A stretch of 64,000 nt of DNA from Variovorax sp. WS11 (GCF_010499245.1 NZ_JAAGOW010000001.1:3162001-3226000); one strand, 5' to 3'; positions 1 through 8,736 are shown, counted from the stretch's first letter. Program-made: numbers and translations. The notes: generated by a model not told the origin, from the letters alone.

Positions 1-179
1 TGAACCAGCCGATCGCTACGGTCTCGGTGCAGATCGCCGACCGCATTGCCGCCGGCGCCAAGCAGATCGAAAGCCGCGTGGCGGGCAGCACGGAAGAAGC
101 GACGCCGGTCAAGACCGTGAAGGCCAAGGCCCGCACGGCCGTGCGCCGCCCGGTCCGCACTGCGCGCAAGGCCGCCTGA
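1..179 (+). CDS. C-terminal end of a phasin-like protein (5' truncated)
   Basis: An open frame enters from the window edge and ends at the TGA at 177-179, giving the last 58 residues. The tail is Lys/Arg/Ala-rich (it ends RTARKAA), like the basic Ala-Lys tails of PHA granule-associated proteins. It lies 51 bp ahead of a clear phasin and a PhaD-like regulator, so a second phasin is the best guess from context. The diagnostic phasin helix region is outside the window, so the family call is inference. Confidence 0.5.
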   Translation, partial: NQPIATVSVQIADRIAAGAKQIESRVAGSTEEATPVKTVKAKARTAVRRPVRTARKAA

Positions 180-230
180 GCCCCACGGCGGGCCGGCCGC
201 CTTTCGAATTGACCTGTCCTGGAGCAACGC

Positions 231-698
231 ATGGCGACTCGCCGCGATGAAACTGTCAGCGTGAAGAAGAAGGCGGCTGCGGCCGGCAAGAAGGCCCCGG
301 CCAAGAAGACGGCGCCGGCCAGGAAGGCTGTGCCGCGCAAGAAGGCGGCCCCCGCGAAGAAGGCCGTGGCCCCCGATTCAAAGGCCGGCGCGCAGGGTTT
401 GCTGCGCGCCGGCCTGAAGGCCTTGGGCAACGTGCGCGACGACGTGGTCAAGCGCCAGACCAATGTCATCGAGAGCCTGCTCGGCATGAGCCAGCCCAAA
501 GGCGATGCGCCGCCGCGCGGCTTCGGGCTCGAGAGCTTCGGCATCCGCAAGTTCGAAGACGTCTTCGACCAGCGCGTCGCCACCGCGATGCAGCGGCTGG
601 GCATGCCGACGGCGCAGGAGATCCAGGAGTTGCGCGACCAGATGAAGCTGCTGCTCGAACACCTGGCGCGCATCGAATCGGGACAGCGCAAGCGCTGA
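231..698 (+). CDS. Phasin, PhaF/PhaI-type PHA granule-associated protein
   Basis: The 155-residue protein has two parts. Residues 1-48 are a histone-like Lys/Ala/Pro segment with repeated KKA and AKK units. The rest is a phasin domain with amphipathic helices (NVIESLLGM, and DQRVATAMQRLG followed by EIQELRDQMKLLLEHL). Phasins coat polyhydroxyalkanoate granules; PhaF-type members also bind DNA through a basic tail and help granules segregate. Here the basic part is at the N-terminus, not the C-terminus as in Pseudomonas PhaF. The ATG start at 231 lies behind a GGAGCAACGC ribosome-binding site. It is followed after 25 bp by a PhaD-like regulator, the usual regulatory partner of phasin genes. 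Confidence 0.85.
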   Translation: MATRRDETVSVKKKAAAAGKKAPAKKTAPARKAVPRKKAAPAKKAVAPDSKAGAQGLLRAGLKALGNVRDDVVKRQTNVIESLLGMSQPKGDAPPRGFGLESFGIRKFEDVFDQRVATAMQRLGMPTAQEIQELRDQMKLLLEHLARIESGQRKR

Positions 699-723
699 GC
701 GCCACCGGTCGAGCCCAGAGCCC

Positions 724-1356
724 GTGGCCAGCATCAACACGCGCGAGCGCATCCTGCAGACCAGCCTGGCGCTGTTTAACGCGCAGGGGCTCGCGGCCGT
801 GTCCACGCACCGCATCGCGGCCGAGCTCGAGATGAGCCCCGGCAACCTGCACTACCACTTCAAGGCCAAGCAGCTGATCGTCGATCGCCTGTTCCGGCGC
901 TTCGAGGAGCAGCTGGAACTGCTCAACGCTTCCTCCGACACCGTTCGCGCCATCGACGACCTGTGGCTCGCGCTGCACCTGCGCTTCGAGGCCATCGACG
1001 CCTACCGCTTCGTCTACCGCGACATGGCCTTCCTGGCGGGCGAATACCCGGCGCTGGGCCAGCGGGCGCAGGCCCTCACGGCGCAGAACCTGCTGGCCGC
1101 GCAATCGCTGTGCGAGGCGCTGCGGGCCGCCGGTGTCATCCAGGCGACAGCCGAAGAGGCGCAAATGCTCGCGCTGCAGATGGTCTTCACCACCACCTGC
1201 TGGCTCTCCTTCGAGCGGCTGGTTCCGGGGCGCGATGCGCTGCAGCAGGCCGATCCGGGGCTGGCGGCCTTCTACACGCTGACGCTGGTTTCCCCCTATG
1301 TTTCCAGGGAATCGAGGGCTTACCTTGATTACTTGCGTGGCAAATACCTCGGATAA
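724..1356 (+). CDS. phaD: TetR-family regulator, PhaD-like
   Basis: This 210-residue regulator starts at GTG 724. The N-terminal helix-turn-helix covers about residues 8-50, with the core STHRIAAELEMSPGNLHYHF. The SPGNLxYHF form of the recognition helix is characteristic of PhaD, which controls phasin operons in pseudomonads and is thought to sense a PHA or fatty-acid metabolite. The C-terminal half is helical and lacks a recognisable ligand signature. Its position directly after phasin genes on the same strand supports the PhaD call. The gene symbol is by similarity and context; a generic TetR regulator of fatty-acid metabolism is the alternative. Confidence 0.75.
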   Translation: MASINTRERILQTSLALFNAQGLAAVSTHRIAAELEMSPGNLHYHFKAKQLIVDRLFRRFEEQLELLNASSDTVRAIDDLWLALHLRFEAIDAYRFVYRDMAFLAGEYPALGQRAQALTAQNLLAAQSLCEALRAAGVIQATAEEAQMLALQMVFTTTCWLSFERLVPGRDALQQADPGLAAFYTLTLVSPYVSRESRAYLDYLRGKYLG

Positions 1357-1431
1357 GCGAACGCGCCGTCCGGCGAACCCGGAACTGCCGCAGATGCATG
1401 GTCACCCATAACGACGACAAAGGAGATATTC

Positions 1432-2205
1432 ATGATGGCAGCCACCCAAGACCCCGTCGATCCGCCCTCGCGCCTGCTGCTGCTGGCCGAAGGGCGCGCC
1501 CTCTGGGAGGCCGGCGCCGCCCTGGCCCTGTGGCCCTTGCTGCAGCTCACGCCGCGCGGCGACGGCCATCCCGTGCTGGTGCTGCCCGGCCTGGTGGCCA
1601 GCGACATGTCGACCAAGCTGCTGCGGCGCTACCTGGAAGGCCGCGGCTACGACGCCCATGGCTGGGGCCTGGGGCGCAACTTCGGTCCGCGCGAGGGCAT
1701 CGAGGACGGCATGATCGCCAAGCTCGAAGCCCTGCATGCCGAGAGCGGCCGCAAGGTCAGCCTGATCGGCTGGAGCCTGGGGGGCGTCTATGCCCGCTTG
1801 CTCGCCGCGCGCCATCCGCAATGGGTGCGCAGCGTGGTCACGCTGGGCAGCCCCTTCACAGGCAGCTCGCGTGCCACGAACGCATGGCGGATCTACGAGG
1901 GCGTGAGCGGCCAGAGCTCGGAAGACCCGCGGCGCATGAAGCATGTGCGCCCCACGCCGCCGGTGCCCACCACGTCCATCTTCAGCCGCAGCGACGGCGT
2001 GGTCGCGTGGCGCTGCAGCGTGGAAGAGCCCGGGCCGCAGTCGGAGAACATCGAGGTGATCGCCAGCCACCTGGGCCTGGGCGCCCATCCCGCGGTCCTC
2101 TATGCGCTGGCGGATCGGCTGGCTCAGCCGGAGGGGCAGTGGAAGCCTTTCGATCGCAAGCTGTGGGGGCCGCTGGTGTATCCGGATCCGGGGCGGCCGG
2201 AATAG
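1432..2205 (+). CDS. Alpha/beta-hydrolase, esterase/lipase-like
   Basis: The 257-residue protein has an alpha/beta-hydrolase core. A strand HPVLVLPGLVAS precedes the nucleophile elbow GWSLGG, with Ser115 the likely nucleophile; Asp188 (SRSDGVV) and His213 (ASHLGLG) complete a plausible triad. There is no signal peptide, so it should be cytoplasmic. The start is set by a strong AAAGGAGATA site just before two consecutive ATG codons at 1432 and 1435. The box is G-W-S-L-G rather than the Cys-containing box of many PHA depolymerases and synthases, so despite its PHA neighbours I do not assign a PHA role. The substrate is unknown. Confidence 0.75.
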   Translation: MMAATQDPVDPPSRLLLLAEGRALWEAGAALALWPLLQLTPRGDGHPVLVLPGLVASDMSTKLLRRYLEGRGYDAHGWGLGRNFGPREGIEDGMIAKLEALHAESGRKVSLIGWSLGGVYARLLAARHPQWVRSVVTLGSPFTGSSRATNAWRIYEGVSGQSSEDPRRMKHVRPTPPVPTTSIFSRSDGVVAWRCSVEEPGPQSENIEVIASHLGLGAHPAVLYALADRLAQPEGQWKPFDRKLWGPLVYPDPGRPE

Positions 2206-2245
2206 GCGAGAGTCTTGTGGCAAGCTGCTTTGGATGGAGGTGCCC

Positions 2246-2614
2246 ATGATCTTCGACCACATCGGCTTCAACGTGAGTGATCTGCAGGCCAGCAAGGCCT
2301 TCTATCTCCAGGCGCTGGCGCCGCTCGGCATCGGCGCTGCAATGGAAGACGAAGGCTGGGTGATGCTCGGGCGACCCGGCAGGCCGCAGTTCTGGATCGG
2401 TTCCTTCGGCCCCAGTCCCGGCCCCATCCATCTCGCCTTTGCGGCCGAGAACCGCGAGCAGGTGCGTCAGTTCTACGAGGCGGCCTTGGCCGCCGGCGGC
2501 AAGGACAACGGCGCACCGGGGCTGCGCGAGCATTACCACGCCAACTATTACGGCGCCTTCGTCATCGGGCCTGACGGACACAACGTCGAGGCCGTGTGCC
2601 ACAGGCCGGAGTAG
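2246..2614 (+). CDS. VOC-family (glyoxalase/dioxygenase fold) protein
   Basis: This 122-residue protein has the paired beta-alpha-beta-beta-beta modules of the vicinal oxygen chelate fold. Likely metal ligands are His5 (FDHIGF), the His of PIHLAF and the Glu of HNVEAV near the C-terminus. The family includes glyoxalase I, extradiol dioxygenases and fosfomycin-type resistance enzymes, and the sequence does not decide between them. An in-frame ATG exists at 2234, but the GGAGG at 2236-2240 lies at the right distance for the ATG at 2246, so I chose the latter. Confidence 0.8.
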   Translation: MIFDHIGFNVSDLQASKAFYLQALAPLGIGAAMEDEGWVMLGRPGRPQFWIGSFGPSPGPIHLAFAAENREQVRQFYEAALAAGGKDNGAPGLREHYHANYYGAFVIGPDGHNVEAVCHRPE

Positions 2615-2624
2615 CCCAAACGCC

Positions 2625-3155
2625 GTGTCCTCCATCCAACCCTGCGAACTGCCGAATCAGGCGCTGCTCGCAAGGTATGCGCACGGCGGCGCTTATGCGG
2701 ACTGCTACACGACCGACATTGCCGGCGTCGTGTCACACGCGGCCTACGTCGAGGCCTTCTATACGGGCGCCGTGTTCAAGCTCGAGAGATTCCTGCTCGC
2801 CCGGCTGGCATCCAGGCCATCGACGGACGCGCAGGTGAGGCAGCTCGCTGCCGGCGAACGAGACACCTTTTCCGCCTGGAAGGTGGAGGCGCGGACGGAC
2901 GATCAACTGCTGATGTGCGACCTTGCCGGTCGCACGCGCTCGTGGCTGATGGTGGCGCAGGCGCCCGGCGGCAGCGGCCCGTCCTCCACGCGCCTGTACT
3001 TCGGCTCGGCCGTGGTGCCCGTCGTGGACAAGGCGTCCGGCGAGGCCAGGATGGGCTTTCTCTTCAAGGCCTTGCTCGGGTTTCACAAGCTCTATTCCCG
3101 CGTGCTCCTGCACGCGGCGCGATCACGTCTCGCGCGGGCTGCCCGCGCCGCTTGA
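2625..3155 (+). CDS. Conserved hypothetical protein
   Basis: A 176-residue protein starts at GTG 2625, ten bases after the VOC gene stop. I do not recognise a family with confidence. It has no signal peptide or membrane segment. Visible features are Tyr/Cys-containing patches (GGAYADCYTTD, EAFYTGAVFKLERF), a central charged region (FSAWKVEARTDDQLLMCD) and a basic Arg/Ala tail. It could bind a ligand as a small alpha+beta protein, but nothing in the sequence gives an activity. Close spacing suggests co-transcription with the VOC gene and the GNAT-RidA gene downstream. Confidence 0.6.
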   Translation: MSSIQPCELPNQALLARYAHGGAYADCYTTDIAGVVSHAAYVEAFYTGAVFKLERFLLARLASRPSTDAQVRQLAAGERDTFSAWKVEARTDDQLLMCDLAGRTRSWLMVAQAPGGSGPSSTRLYFGSAVVPVVDKASGEARMGFLFKALLGFHKLYSRVLLHAARSRLARAARAA

Positions 3156-3169
3156 GAGAGAGCACGAGC

Positions 3170-4132
3170 GTGATCCGCCCCGCGCTACTCGCCGACGCAC
3201 GCGCCATCGCCGAAGTCCATGTGCAGTCGTGGCAGTGCGCCTACCGCGATCTGCTGCCGCACGCATTCCTGGATGCCCTGTCCGTCGAGAAACGGCAGGC
3301 GATGTGGGCCGAGTCGCTCGCGAAGGGAGAGCCGTCCCTGCTCGTGGCCGACGTGGACGATCGGATCGTCGGCTTTTCGGCCTTCGGCATCTGTCGAGAT
3401 AGCGGCGCGGCGTCCTCCGACCATGAGCTCTGGGCGATCTATCTCGCGCCGAGCCATTGGTCCACGGGCGCGGGGCGGCAGCTATGGTTGACGTCGAGAG
3501 CGGCGATGGCTGCGCGAGGCGCGGCGAGGATCAGCCTGTGGGTGCTCACCGGCAACCAGCGTGCCATTCGTTTCTATTCTGCGGCTGGTTTCGAGCCGGA
3601 GAGGGCCTCCGCCCGGACATTCGCGATGGGCGGCGCACAGGTCCAGGAGATCCGCTATGTGCTGCAAGATGCCGACAGGCCGGCCCCTGCTTCGGCAGCA
3701 CGCGCGGCCGCGCGAGAATCGCAACCCCTCGACTTCGCAGGCAAGCCCATGACACGCAGACTCATCAGCTCCGGCTCGACGTTCGAGCAGGAGATCGGCT
3801 ATTCCCGCGCCGTGGTGGACGGCGAGTGGGTGTTCGTCTCCGGCACCACCGGCTTCGACTACGCGACCATGACCATCCGCGACGGCGTCGTGGAGCAGGC
3901 CGAGCAATGCCTGCTGAACATCGGCGCGGCCCTGGCCGAGGCCGGCGCCTCCTTCGCCGATGTGGTGCGCGTCACCTACGTGCTGCCCAGGGCGGACGAC
4001 TTCCCCGCCTGCTGGCCCGTGCTGCGCAAGTACTTCGGCGAATCCAGGCCGGCCGCGATGATGATCTCGGCCGGGCTGGCGGACCCGCGGATGAAGATCG
4101 AGATCGAGGTCACGGCGCGCAAGCGCGCCTGA
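3170..4132 (+). CDS. GNAT acetyltransferase fused in frame to a RidA/YjgF-like domain
   Basis: A GTG at 3170 opens a 320-residue frame with no internal stop. Residues 1 to about 165 are a GNAT N-acetyltransferase (IRPALLADARAIAEVHVQSW at the N-terminus, the acetyl-CoA loop STGAGRQL, and TGNQRAIRFYSAAGFE). After an Ala/Pro/Arg-rich linker, residues from about 194 on form a RidA/YjgF domain (VSGTTGFDYATM, MKIEIEVTARKR). The RidA part could also start at the in-frame ATG 3749, so it may be one fusion or one fusion plus an internal product. The usual catalytic Arg of RidA imine deaminases (xPARSxV) is replaced (RPAAMM), so deaminase activity is doubtful. The fused arrangement is seen directly; its function is not known. 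Confidence 0.7.
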   Translation: MIRPALLADARAIAEVHVQSWQCAYRDLLPHAFLDALSVEKRQAMWAESLAKGEPSLLVADVDDRIVGFSAFGICRDSGAASSDHELWAIYLAPSHWSTGAGRQLWLTSRAAMAARGAARISLWVLTGNQRAIRFYSAAGFEPERASARTFAMGGAQVQEIRYVLQDADRPAPASAARAAARESQPLDFAGKPMTRRLISSGSTFEQEIGYSRAVVDGEWVFVSGTTGFDYATMTIRDGVVEQAEQCLLNIGAALAEAGASFADVVRVTYVLPRADDFPACWPVLRKYFGESRPAAMMISAGLADPRMKIEIEVTARKRA

Positions 4133-4144
4133 CCTGCGCGGGCC

Positions 4145-7100
4145 TCAATTGCCGGCCCACACGTCCAGCACGTAGCGCTTGTCGGCGATCATGCGCTCCA
4201 GCCAGGCCTCGCCGTCCTGCCCATGCTCGCGCGCGATGTCCGACAGCGCGCGCCGCACGTCGGGCTCCATGCGCGAGCCGTCGCCGCACACGTAGACGAT
4301 CGCGCCCTGGTCCAGCAGCCGCCAGACCTCGGCCGCCTGCTCGCGGATGCGGTCCTGCACATAGACCTTGCGCTCGCCGGCACGCGAGAAGGCGGTGTGA
4401 AGCCGCACCACGCCGCGCTCGGCCCAGCCGTTCAGCTCGTCGGCGTAGATGAAGTCCTGCTCGGGATGGCGGCAGCCGAAGAAGAGCAGGGCCTCGCCCG
4501 GCGCCGTGCCCTTGGCGATCTGCGCCTCGCGCTCCTGCAGGAAGCCGCGAAAGGGTGCGAGGCCGGTGCCCGGGCCGACCATGATGAGCGGCCGCTGCGG
4601 GTCCTCGGGCAGGCGGAAGCCCTCGGCCGTGGTCTCGCGGACCACGCCATGCACCAGCTCGCCGGCCTCGGCGCGTGCCAGGTAGTTGGAGCACACGCCC
4701 TCGAAGCTGCCGAGCCCGGAGCGCGCCGGCCCGGCCACCACGCCCACGGTGACGCTGCAGCGCCCGCCATCGACCGCCGGCGAGGAGGAGATGGAGTAGT
4801 AACGCAGCGACAGCGGCGACAGCATTTCCAGGAACACCGCGAAGGGCGGCTGGCAGGCCGGGAACTCCTCCAGCAAGTCGAGCACCGACTTGCGCTTGTG
4901 CAGCACCTCGCTCTTGTAGAGCGCGGCCGAGGCCTCGTCGGCACCCGACAAGGCCTCCAGCTTGGGCCGGGTGAAGGGGCATTGCGCATGGCTTGCGAGC
5001 TGCCCGATCTGCTTGCGCGTGGCCACGTCCTGCAGCTCGACGTAGTCGCCGAGCAGGCGGTCGACCGCGATCACTTCGTCCACCGGCAGGGCGGCCTTGC
5101 GTCCCGGCGTGGCCTGCAGCCGCACATGGGCCCTGCGGTCGAAGCCGAAGCGCGCCATGGCGCGTTCCACCTGTGCCGCGCCGTTGCGCGGCACCACGCT
5201 CAGGTGGTCGCCGGCGCGATAACTGACGCCTTCGGGAAGCTGCAGCTCCACGTGCCGGGTGGAGCGGCCGTTGTTGACAAGATCGCCACCGATCTGCAGC
5301 TCGCGGTTCTGAAGGATGCGCATGCCGACCGCGCCCAGCGCGTCGACCAGCCCGTTCTTCTGCGGCGGCGGCATCTCTTCCAAGGTGTAGAGCGGTTCGC
5401 TCTGCAAGGGCGCCGAATCGACAGCCTTCAGCTCGAAGGTTTTCGCGAGCTGTGGCCACAGCGCATCGCTCCAGTCCTGGAAAGCGCCGTCCATGTCCTC
5501 GCGCGCGTCGCCTTCGCCGCGCACGTGGATGCAGGTCGCTCCCAGCGCGGCCAGGCGCTCGTCGATGCGCCGCGGCACTGCCTGGTAGGTGGAGGCCCAG
5601 TCGGTGTTGCCGCAGCCGAAGACGCTGAAGCGCACGCCCTTGAGCGAATCGTCGGCCTGGTCCAGCCAGCGATAGAACTCGGCCGCGTTGTCGGGCGCCA
5701 TGCCGTTGTACGAGGCGCAGACAATGGCCACCGCGCCCTCGGCGGGTAGCCGCTCGGCGTAGTCGTCCAGGGACGCGAGCTGGGTGGAGTAGCCGCGCAT
5801 CTCGGCGACTTCGGTCAGCTGGCGTGCCAGGTCCTCGGCACTGCCGAGGTTGGAGCCCTGCAGCACCAGCAGCGGGGTGCCGTGGCGCGCGACTTGCGGT
5901 CGGGGGGCAGCGGGCCGCTCGGCCGCGGTTTGCACCGGTTGCGCGACGGCCGCGTCTGTGCGCGAGCGCGTGGCGGGATCGCGCGGCACCGCCCGGATCT
6001 TGAATCCCTCCGGCTTGATCGTGAGCGCCTCGCGGATCTTCAGCTTGTAGCCCGTGTGGTCGACCAGGTCGAAGCGCTGCAGGATCATGCCCAGCGTGAG
6101 CACCGCCTCCTGCAGCGCGAACTGCCGCCCGATGCAGGCGCGCTGCCCGTTGCCGAAGGGCTTGAAGGCGTTGACCGGCCGCTCGCGCTCGGCCTCGCGG
6201 CTGAAGTGATCGGGGTTGAAGCGGTCCGCATCCTCGCCCCACACCGCCTTGTCGCGGTGCAGCGCGAGCGCATGCATGATCACCATGTTGCGCTTCTTGA
6301 TGGTGTACTGGCCGCCGATGGTCGTGTCTTCCTTCGCGGCCATCGCGATCGCCGGTGCGGTCGGGAACATGCGCAGCGATTCCTTCAGCACCTGCAGCAC
6401 GTAGACCAGCCGATTGACCTGCGCGTAGGTGGGCTTCGCCGTGGGATCGGGACCGAACACATGGTCGACCTCGGCCTGGGCCTTGGCCATCGCCTCGGGG
6501 TTGTTGAGTAGGAAGTAGAGCGCGAAGGACAGCAGGCCGCTGGTGGTTTCGTGGCCCGCGATCAGGAACTCGATGCACTCGTCGCGAATCTGCCGGTCGT
6601 CCAGGCGCTCGCCGGTCTTCTTGTCCACGCCGGCGATCATGTAGCTCAGCAGGTCAGGCTTGGTCGCGATGTCGGCCCCGCTCTGGCGCCGTTCCTGGAT
6701 GATGTCCTCCACCATCTTGTGCATGAAGCGGATGTCCTTGCGCTGCTGTGCCAGCTCCTTCTTGAGCATCAGCTCCTCGAGCGGAATGCCGCGCCGGTTC
6801 TGCACCGTCTCCAGCGTGCGCACCATCGCGTCGACGAAGGGATGGAAGCCCTCGCGGTAGAAGGAGTTGAAGCGGTAGCCGAAGCCGCACAGGCCGATGG
6901 TGTCGAGCGTGAGCGCGGTCATATCGCGCACCACGTCCACCTCCTCGTCGAAGTTCAGGCGCTCCCACTTGGTCACCAGCTGCTCGGCGATGTCCAGCAT
7001 CATCGGGTGGTAGGCCTGCATCGCGCGCTGGCTGAAGTTGGCCAGCAGGATGTTGTGCGGCTTCGACCAGGTCGACTCGTGGGTATCGGACGTGAACAGC

Positions 7101-7366
7101 CCGTGCGAGAGCGCGCGCAGCCGTCGCAGCGTGCCCTTGGTGCTCTTGTCGAAGCGCTTCTCGTCGCACAGCTCGTCGACCAGCGCGGCCGAGGAGACCA
7201 CGATCACCGGCATGCCCGGCATGTCGAGCCAGTAGATCTCGCCCAGGTCCTGGGCGATCTTCCACATGTCGAGCACCGGCGACTCGGAGCCGATCGACAG
7301 GATGTTGCCGACGAAGGGTTTCCGCGCGGGATGCGGGATCGGGTAGAGGGGGTTCTTGCCTGCCAT
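4145..7366 (-). CDS. Self-sufficient cytochrome P450/NADPH reductase, CYP102 (P450 BM3) type
   Basis: The 1073-residue protein is a P450 heme domain followed by a diflavin reductase, the architecture of P450 BM3. It has the oxygen-activation motif AGHETTSG (about 270-277), ExxR (E330, R333) and heme loop FGNGQRACIG with Cys411 as the thiolate ligand. The counterpart of BM3 Phe87 is retained in GLFTSDTHE. The FMN domain begins near residue 503 (QGSNLGSAEDLA), the FAD motif RYYSISSSP is near 855 and the NADPH motif GPGTGLAPFRG near 931. BM3 enzymes hydroxylate medium- and long-chain fatty acids near the omega end using NADPH and O2. The ATG at 7366 is preferred over an in-frame TTG at 7378 that directly abuts the GGAGG site. 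Confidence 0.95.
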   Translation of the reverse strand: MAGKNPLYPIPHPARKPFVGNILSIGSESPVLDMWKIAQDLGEIYWLDMPGMPVIVVSSAALVDELCDEKRFDKSTKGTLRRLRALSHGLFTSDTHESTWSKPHNILLANFSQRAMQAYHPMMLDIAEQLVTKWERLNFDEEVDVVRDMTALTLDTIGLCGFGYRFNSFYREGFHPFVDAMVRTLETVQNRRGIPLEELMLKKELAQQRKDIRFMHKMVEDIIQERRQSGADIATKPDLLSYMIAGVDKKTGERLDDRQIRDECIEFLIAGHETTSGLLSFALYFLLNNPEAMAKAQAEVDHVFGPDPTAKPTYAQVNRLVYVLQVLKESLRMFPTAPAIAMAAKEDTTIGGQYTIKKRNMVIMHALALHRDKAVWGEDADRFNPDHFSREAERERPVNAFKPFGNGQRACIGRQFALQEAVLTLGMILQRFDLVDHTGYKLKIREALTIKPEGFKIRAVPRDPATRSRTDAAVAQPVQTAAERPAAPRPQVARHGTPLLVLQGSNLGSAEDLARQLTEVAEMRGYSTQLASLDDYAERLPAEGAVAIVCASYNGMAPDNAAEFYRWLDQADDSLKGVRFSVFGCGNTDWASTYQAVPRRIDERLAALGATCIHVRGEGDAREDMDGAFQDWSDALWPQLAKTFELKAVDSAPLQSEPLYTLEEMPPPQKNGLVDALGAVGMRILQNRELQIGGDLVNNGRSTRHVELQLPEGVSYRAGDHLSVVPRNGAAQVERAMARFGFDRRAHVRLQATPGRKAALPVDEVIAVDRLLGDYVELQDVATRKQIGQLASHAQCPFTRPKLEALSGADEASAALYKSEVLHKRKSVLDLLEEFPACQPPFAVFLEMLSPLSLRYYSISSSPAVDGGRCSVTVGVVAGPARSGLGSFEGVCSNYLARAEAGELVHGVVRETTAEGFRLPEDPQRPLIMVGPGTGLAPFRGFLQEREAQIAKGTAPGEALLFFGCRHPEQDFIYADELNGWAERGVVRLHTAFSRAGERKVYVQDRIREQAAEVWRLLDQGAIVYVCGDGSRMEPDVRRALSDIAREHGQDGEAWLERMIADKRYVLDVWAGN

Positions 7367-7464
7367 GGTGTTCTTCAACCTCCGGTCAGCCCTTTGCGAG
7401 CGACATCGCAGTATCCTGATGCCGCCCCGCCCGGCAGGCAGGGCTATCCCTTAGCGCGGAAGCA

Positions 7465-8736
7465 TCAGGATGCCGGCCGCACCATCCTGCATTCCGTCCC
7501 CTGCGCCAGCTCGTTGCCCGTATAGACCGCGTCGGTGCGGAAGCCGTAGTTCGTGCCTTCCCAGCCCACCTTGACCGCCTTGTCGTCCACCGGAGCGATG
7601 GTGTTGACCACCTGCGGCAGCAGCAGCTGGTGGTCTTCCGCGCGCATGCGCACCGGGCCGACCACCGAATCGAAGCTCATGTCTTCCAGCGCGCGCGCCA
7701 CCTTGGTGGTGTCGGTGCTGCCGGCCTTGTCGATCGCCGCGGCCAGCAGGCGCGGGGTGAACTCGATGCGCGGCGCCAGGAAGTCCTTGCCGGTCTTGGC
7801 CTTGTAGGCCTTGGCCAGCGCGTCGGCCTTGGGCGAGTCGGCCTGGCCCGGATGCCATTCGGCCACCCAGGTCAACTGGCCCAGCTTGGCCTGCGACACG
7901 GCAAGCACCGTGCCCGGCACCGAGCCGGCGCTGTGGTTGAAGTAGCGCAGGTTGTAGCCGGCATCGCCGGCGGCCTTGAGCAGCAGCGTCATGTCCTGGC
8001 CCCAGTTGCCGCTGATCACCGTGTCGGCGCCGGCCTGCTTCACGTTCGCGAGGTAGGGCGAGAAGTCCTTCACGCGGCCGATGGGATGCAGCGCCTCGCC
8101 CACGAACTGGACGTCGGGCCGCGCCAGGCCCACCAGCTGGCGGCCGTAGCTGGCCCATTGCTTGCCGTGCGCGTAGTCCTGGTTGAGCAGGTAGACCTTC
8201 TTGATATCCGGTGTCTTCTTGATGTAGTTGGCCAGGGCCTTCATCTTCATCGCCGTGTTGGCTTCGGTCTGGAAATGCCAGAAGCTGCAGCCCTTGCCGG
8301 TCATCTCGGGGTCGATCGAGGAGTGGTTGAGCACGATCAGCTCCTTTCCCGGGTTGCGCTGGTTCCAGCGGTTGACCGACTGCACCAGCGCCGTCACCAC
8401 CGAGGAGCCCGAGCCGCCGGTCACGATCGCCTGCGCGCCCTGGTCGATCGCGGCCTGCAGCGCGCTCTGGCTCTCCTGCGCCGAGAGCTTGCTGTCGAAC
8501 TGCAGCAGCTGCAGCTTCGTGCCGCCGAGCACGCCGCCCTTGGCGTTGATGTCCTCGATCGCGTACTGCGTGTGCGTGAGCATCAGCTCGCCCACGTTCG
8601 CGAAGGGGCCCGAGAGCGGATCGATGTAGGCGATCTTGTAGGTCTGCTGGGCCTGGGCCTGGGCCTGGGCCTGGGCCGTGCCGGCCGCGAGCAGCGCCGC
8701 GGCGGCCAGCGGCGCGAAGGCGAAAGAGAACCTCAT
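7465..8736 (-). CDS. ABC transporter substrate-binding protein, branched-chain amino acid (LivK) type
   Basis: This 423-residue periplasmic protein has a cleavable signal peptide followed by a type I binding-protein fold (YKIAYIDPLSGPFANVGE, then a linker around INAKGGVLGG). Members bind branched-chain amino acids, amides, urea or aromatic and aliphatic acids for ABC uptake. No permease or ATPase gene is nearby, so it is an orphan that must share a membrane complex encoded elsewhere. The signal-peptide end contains an (Ala-Gln) run encoded by a hexanucleotide repeat. It sits between a P450 and a TetR gene on the same strand; a fatty-acid or aromatic-acid ligand would fit, but that is inference. 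Confidence 0.85.
   Translation of the reverse strand: MRFSFAFAPLAAAALLAAGTAQAQAQAQAQQTYKIAYIDPLSGPFANVGELMLTHTQYAIEDINAKGGVLGGTKLQLLQFDSKLSAQESQSALQAAIDQGAQAIVTGGSGSSVVTALVQSVNRWNQRNPGKELIVLNHSSIDPEMTGKGCSFWHFQTEANTAMKMKALANYIKKTPDIKKVYLLNQDYAHGKQWASYGRQLVGLARPDVQFVGEALHPIGRVKDFSPYLANVKQAGADTVISGNWGQDMTLLLKAAGDAGYNLRYFNHSAGSVPGTVLAVSQAKLGQLTWVAEWHPGQADSPKADALAKAYKAKTGKDFLAPRIEFTPRLLAAAIDKAGSTDTTKVARALEDMSFDSVVGPVRMRAEDHQLLLPQVVNTIAPVDDKAVKVGWEGTNYGFRTDAVYTGNELAQGTECRMVRPAS
8647..8676 (+). repeat. Five tandem copies of CTGGGC in the signal-peptide region
   Basis: Five exact copies of the hexamer CTGGGC lie in the binding-protein gene. On the coding strand they encode alternating Ala-Gln around the predicted signal-peptidase site. 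Gain or loss of copies would keep the frame and change only the length of the cleavage region. Slippage is plausible but cannot be shown from one sequence. Confidence 0.9.

Noticed and set aside
4223..5749. A 508-codon plus-strand frame opposite the P450 gene
   Set aside because: The reading is compositionally biased and antisense to conserved reductase motifs.
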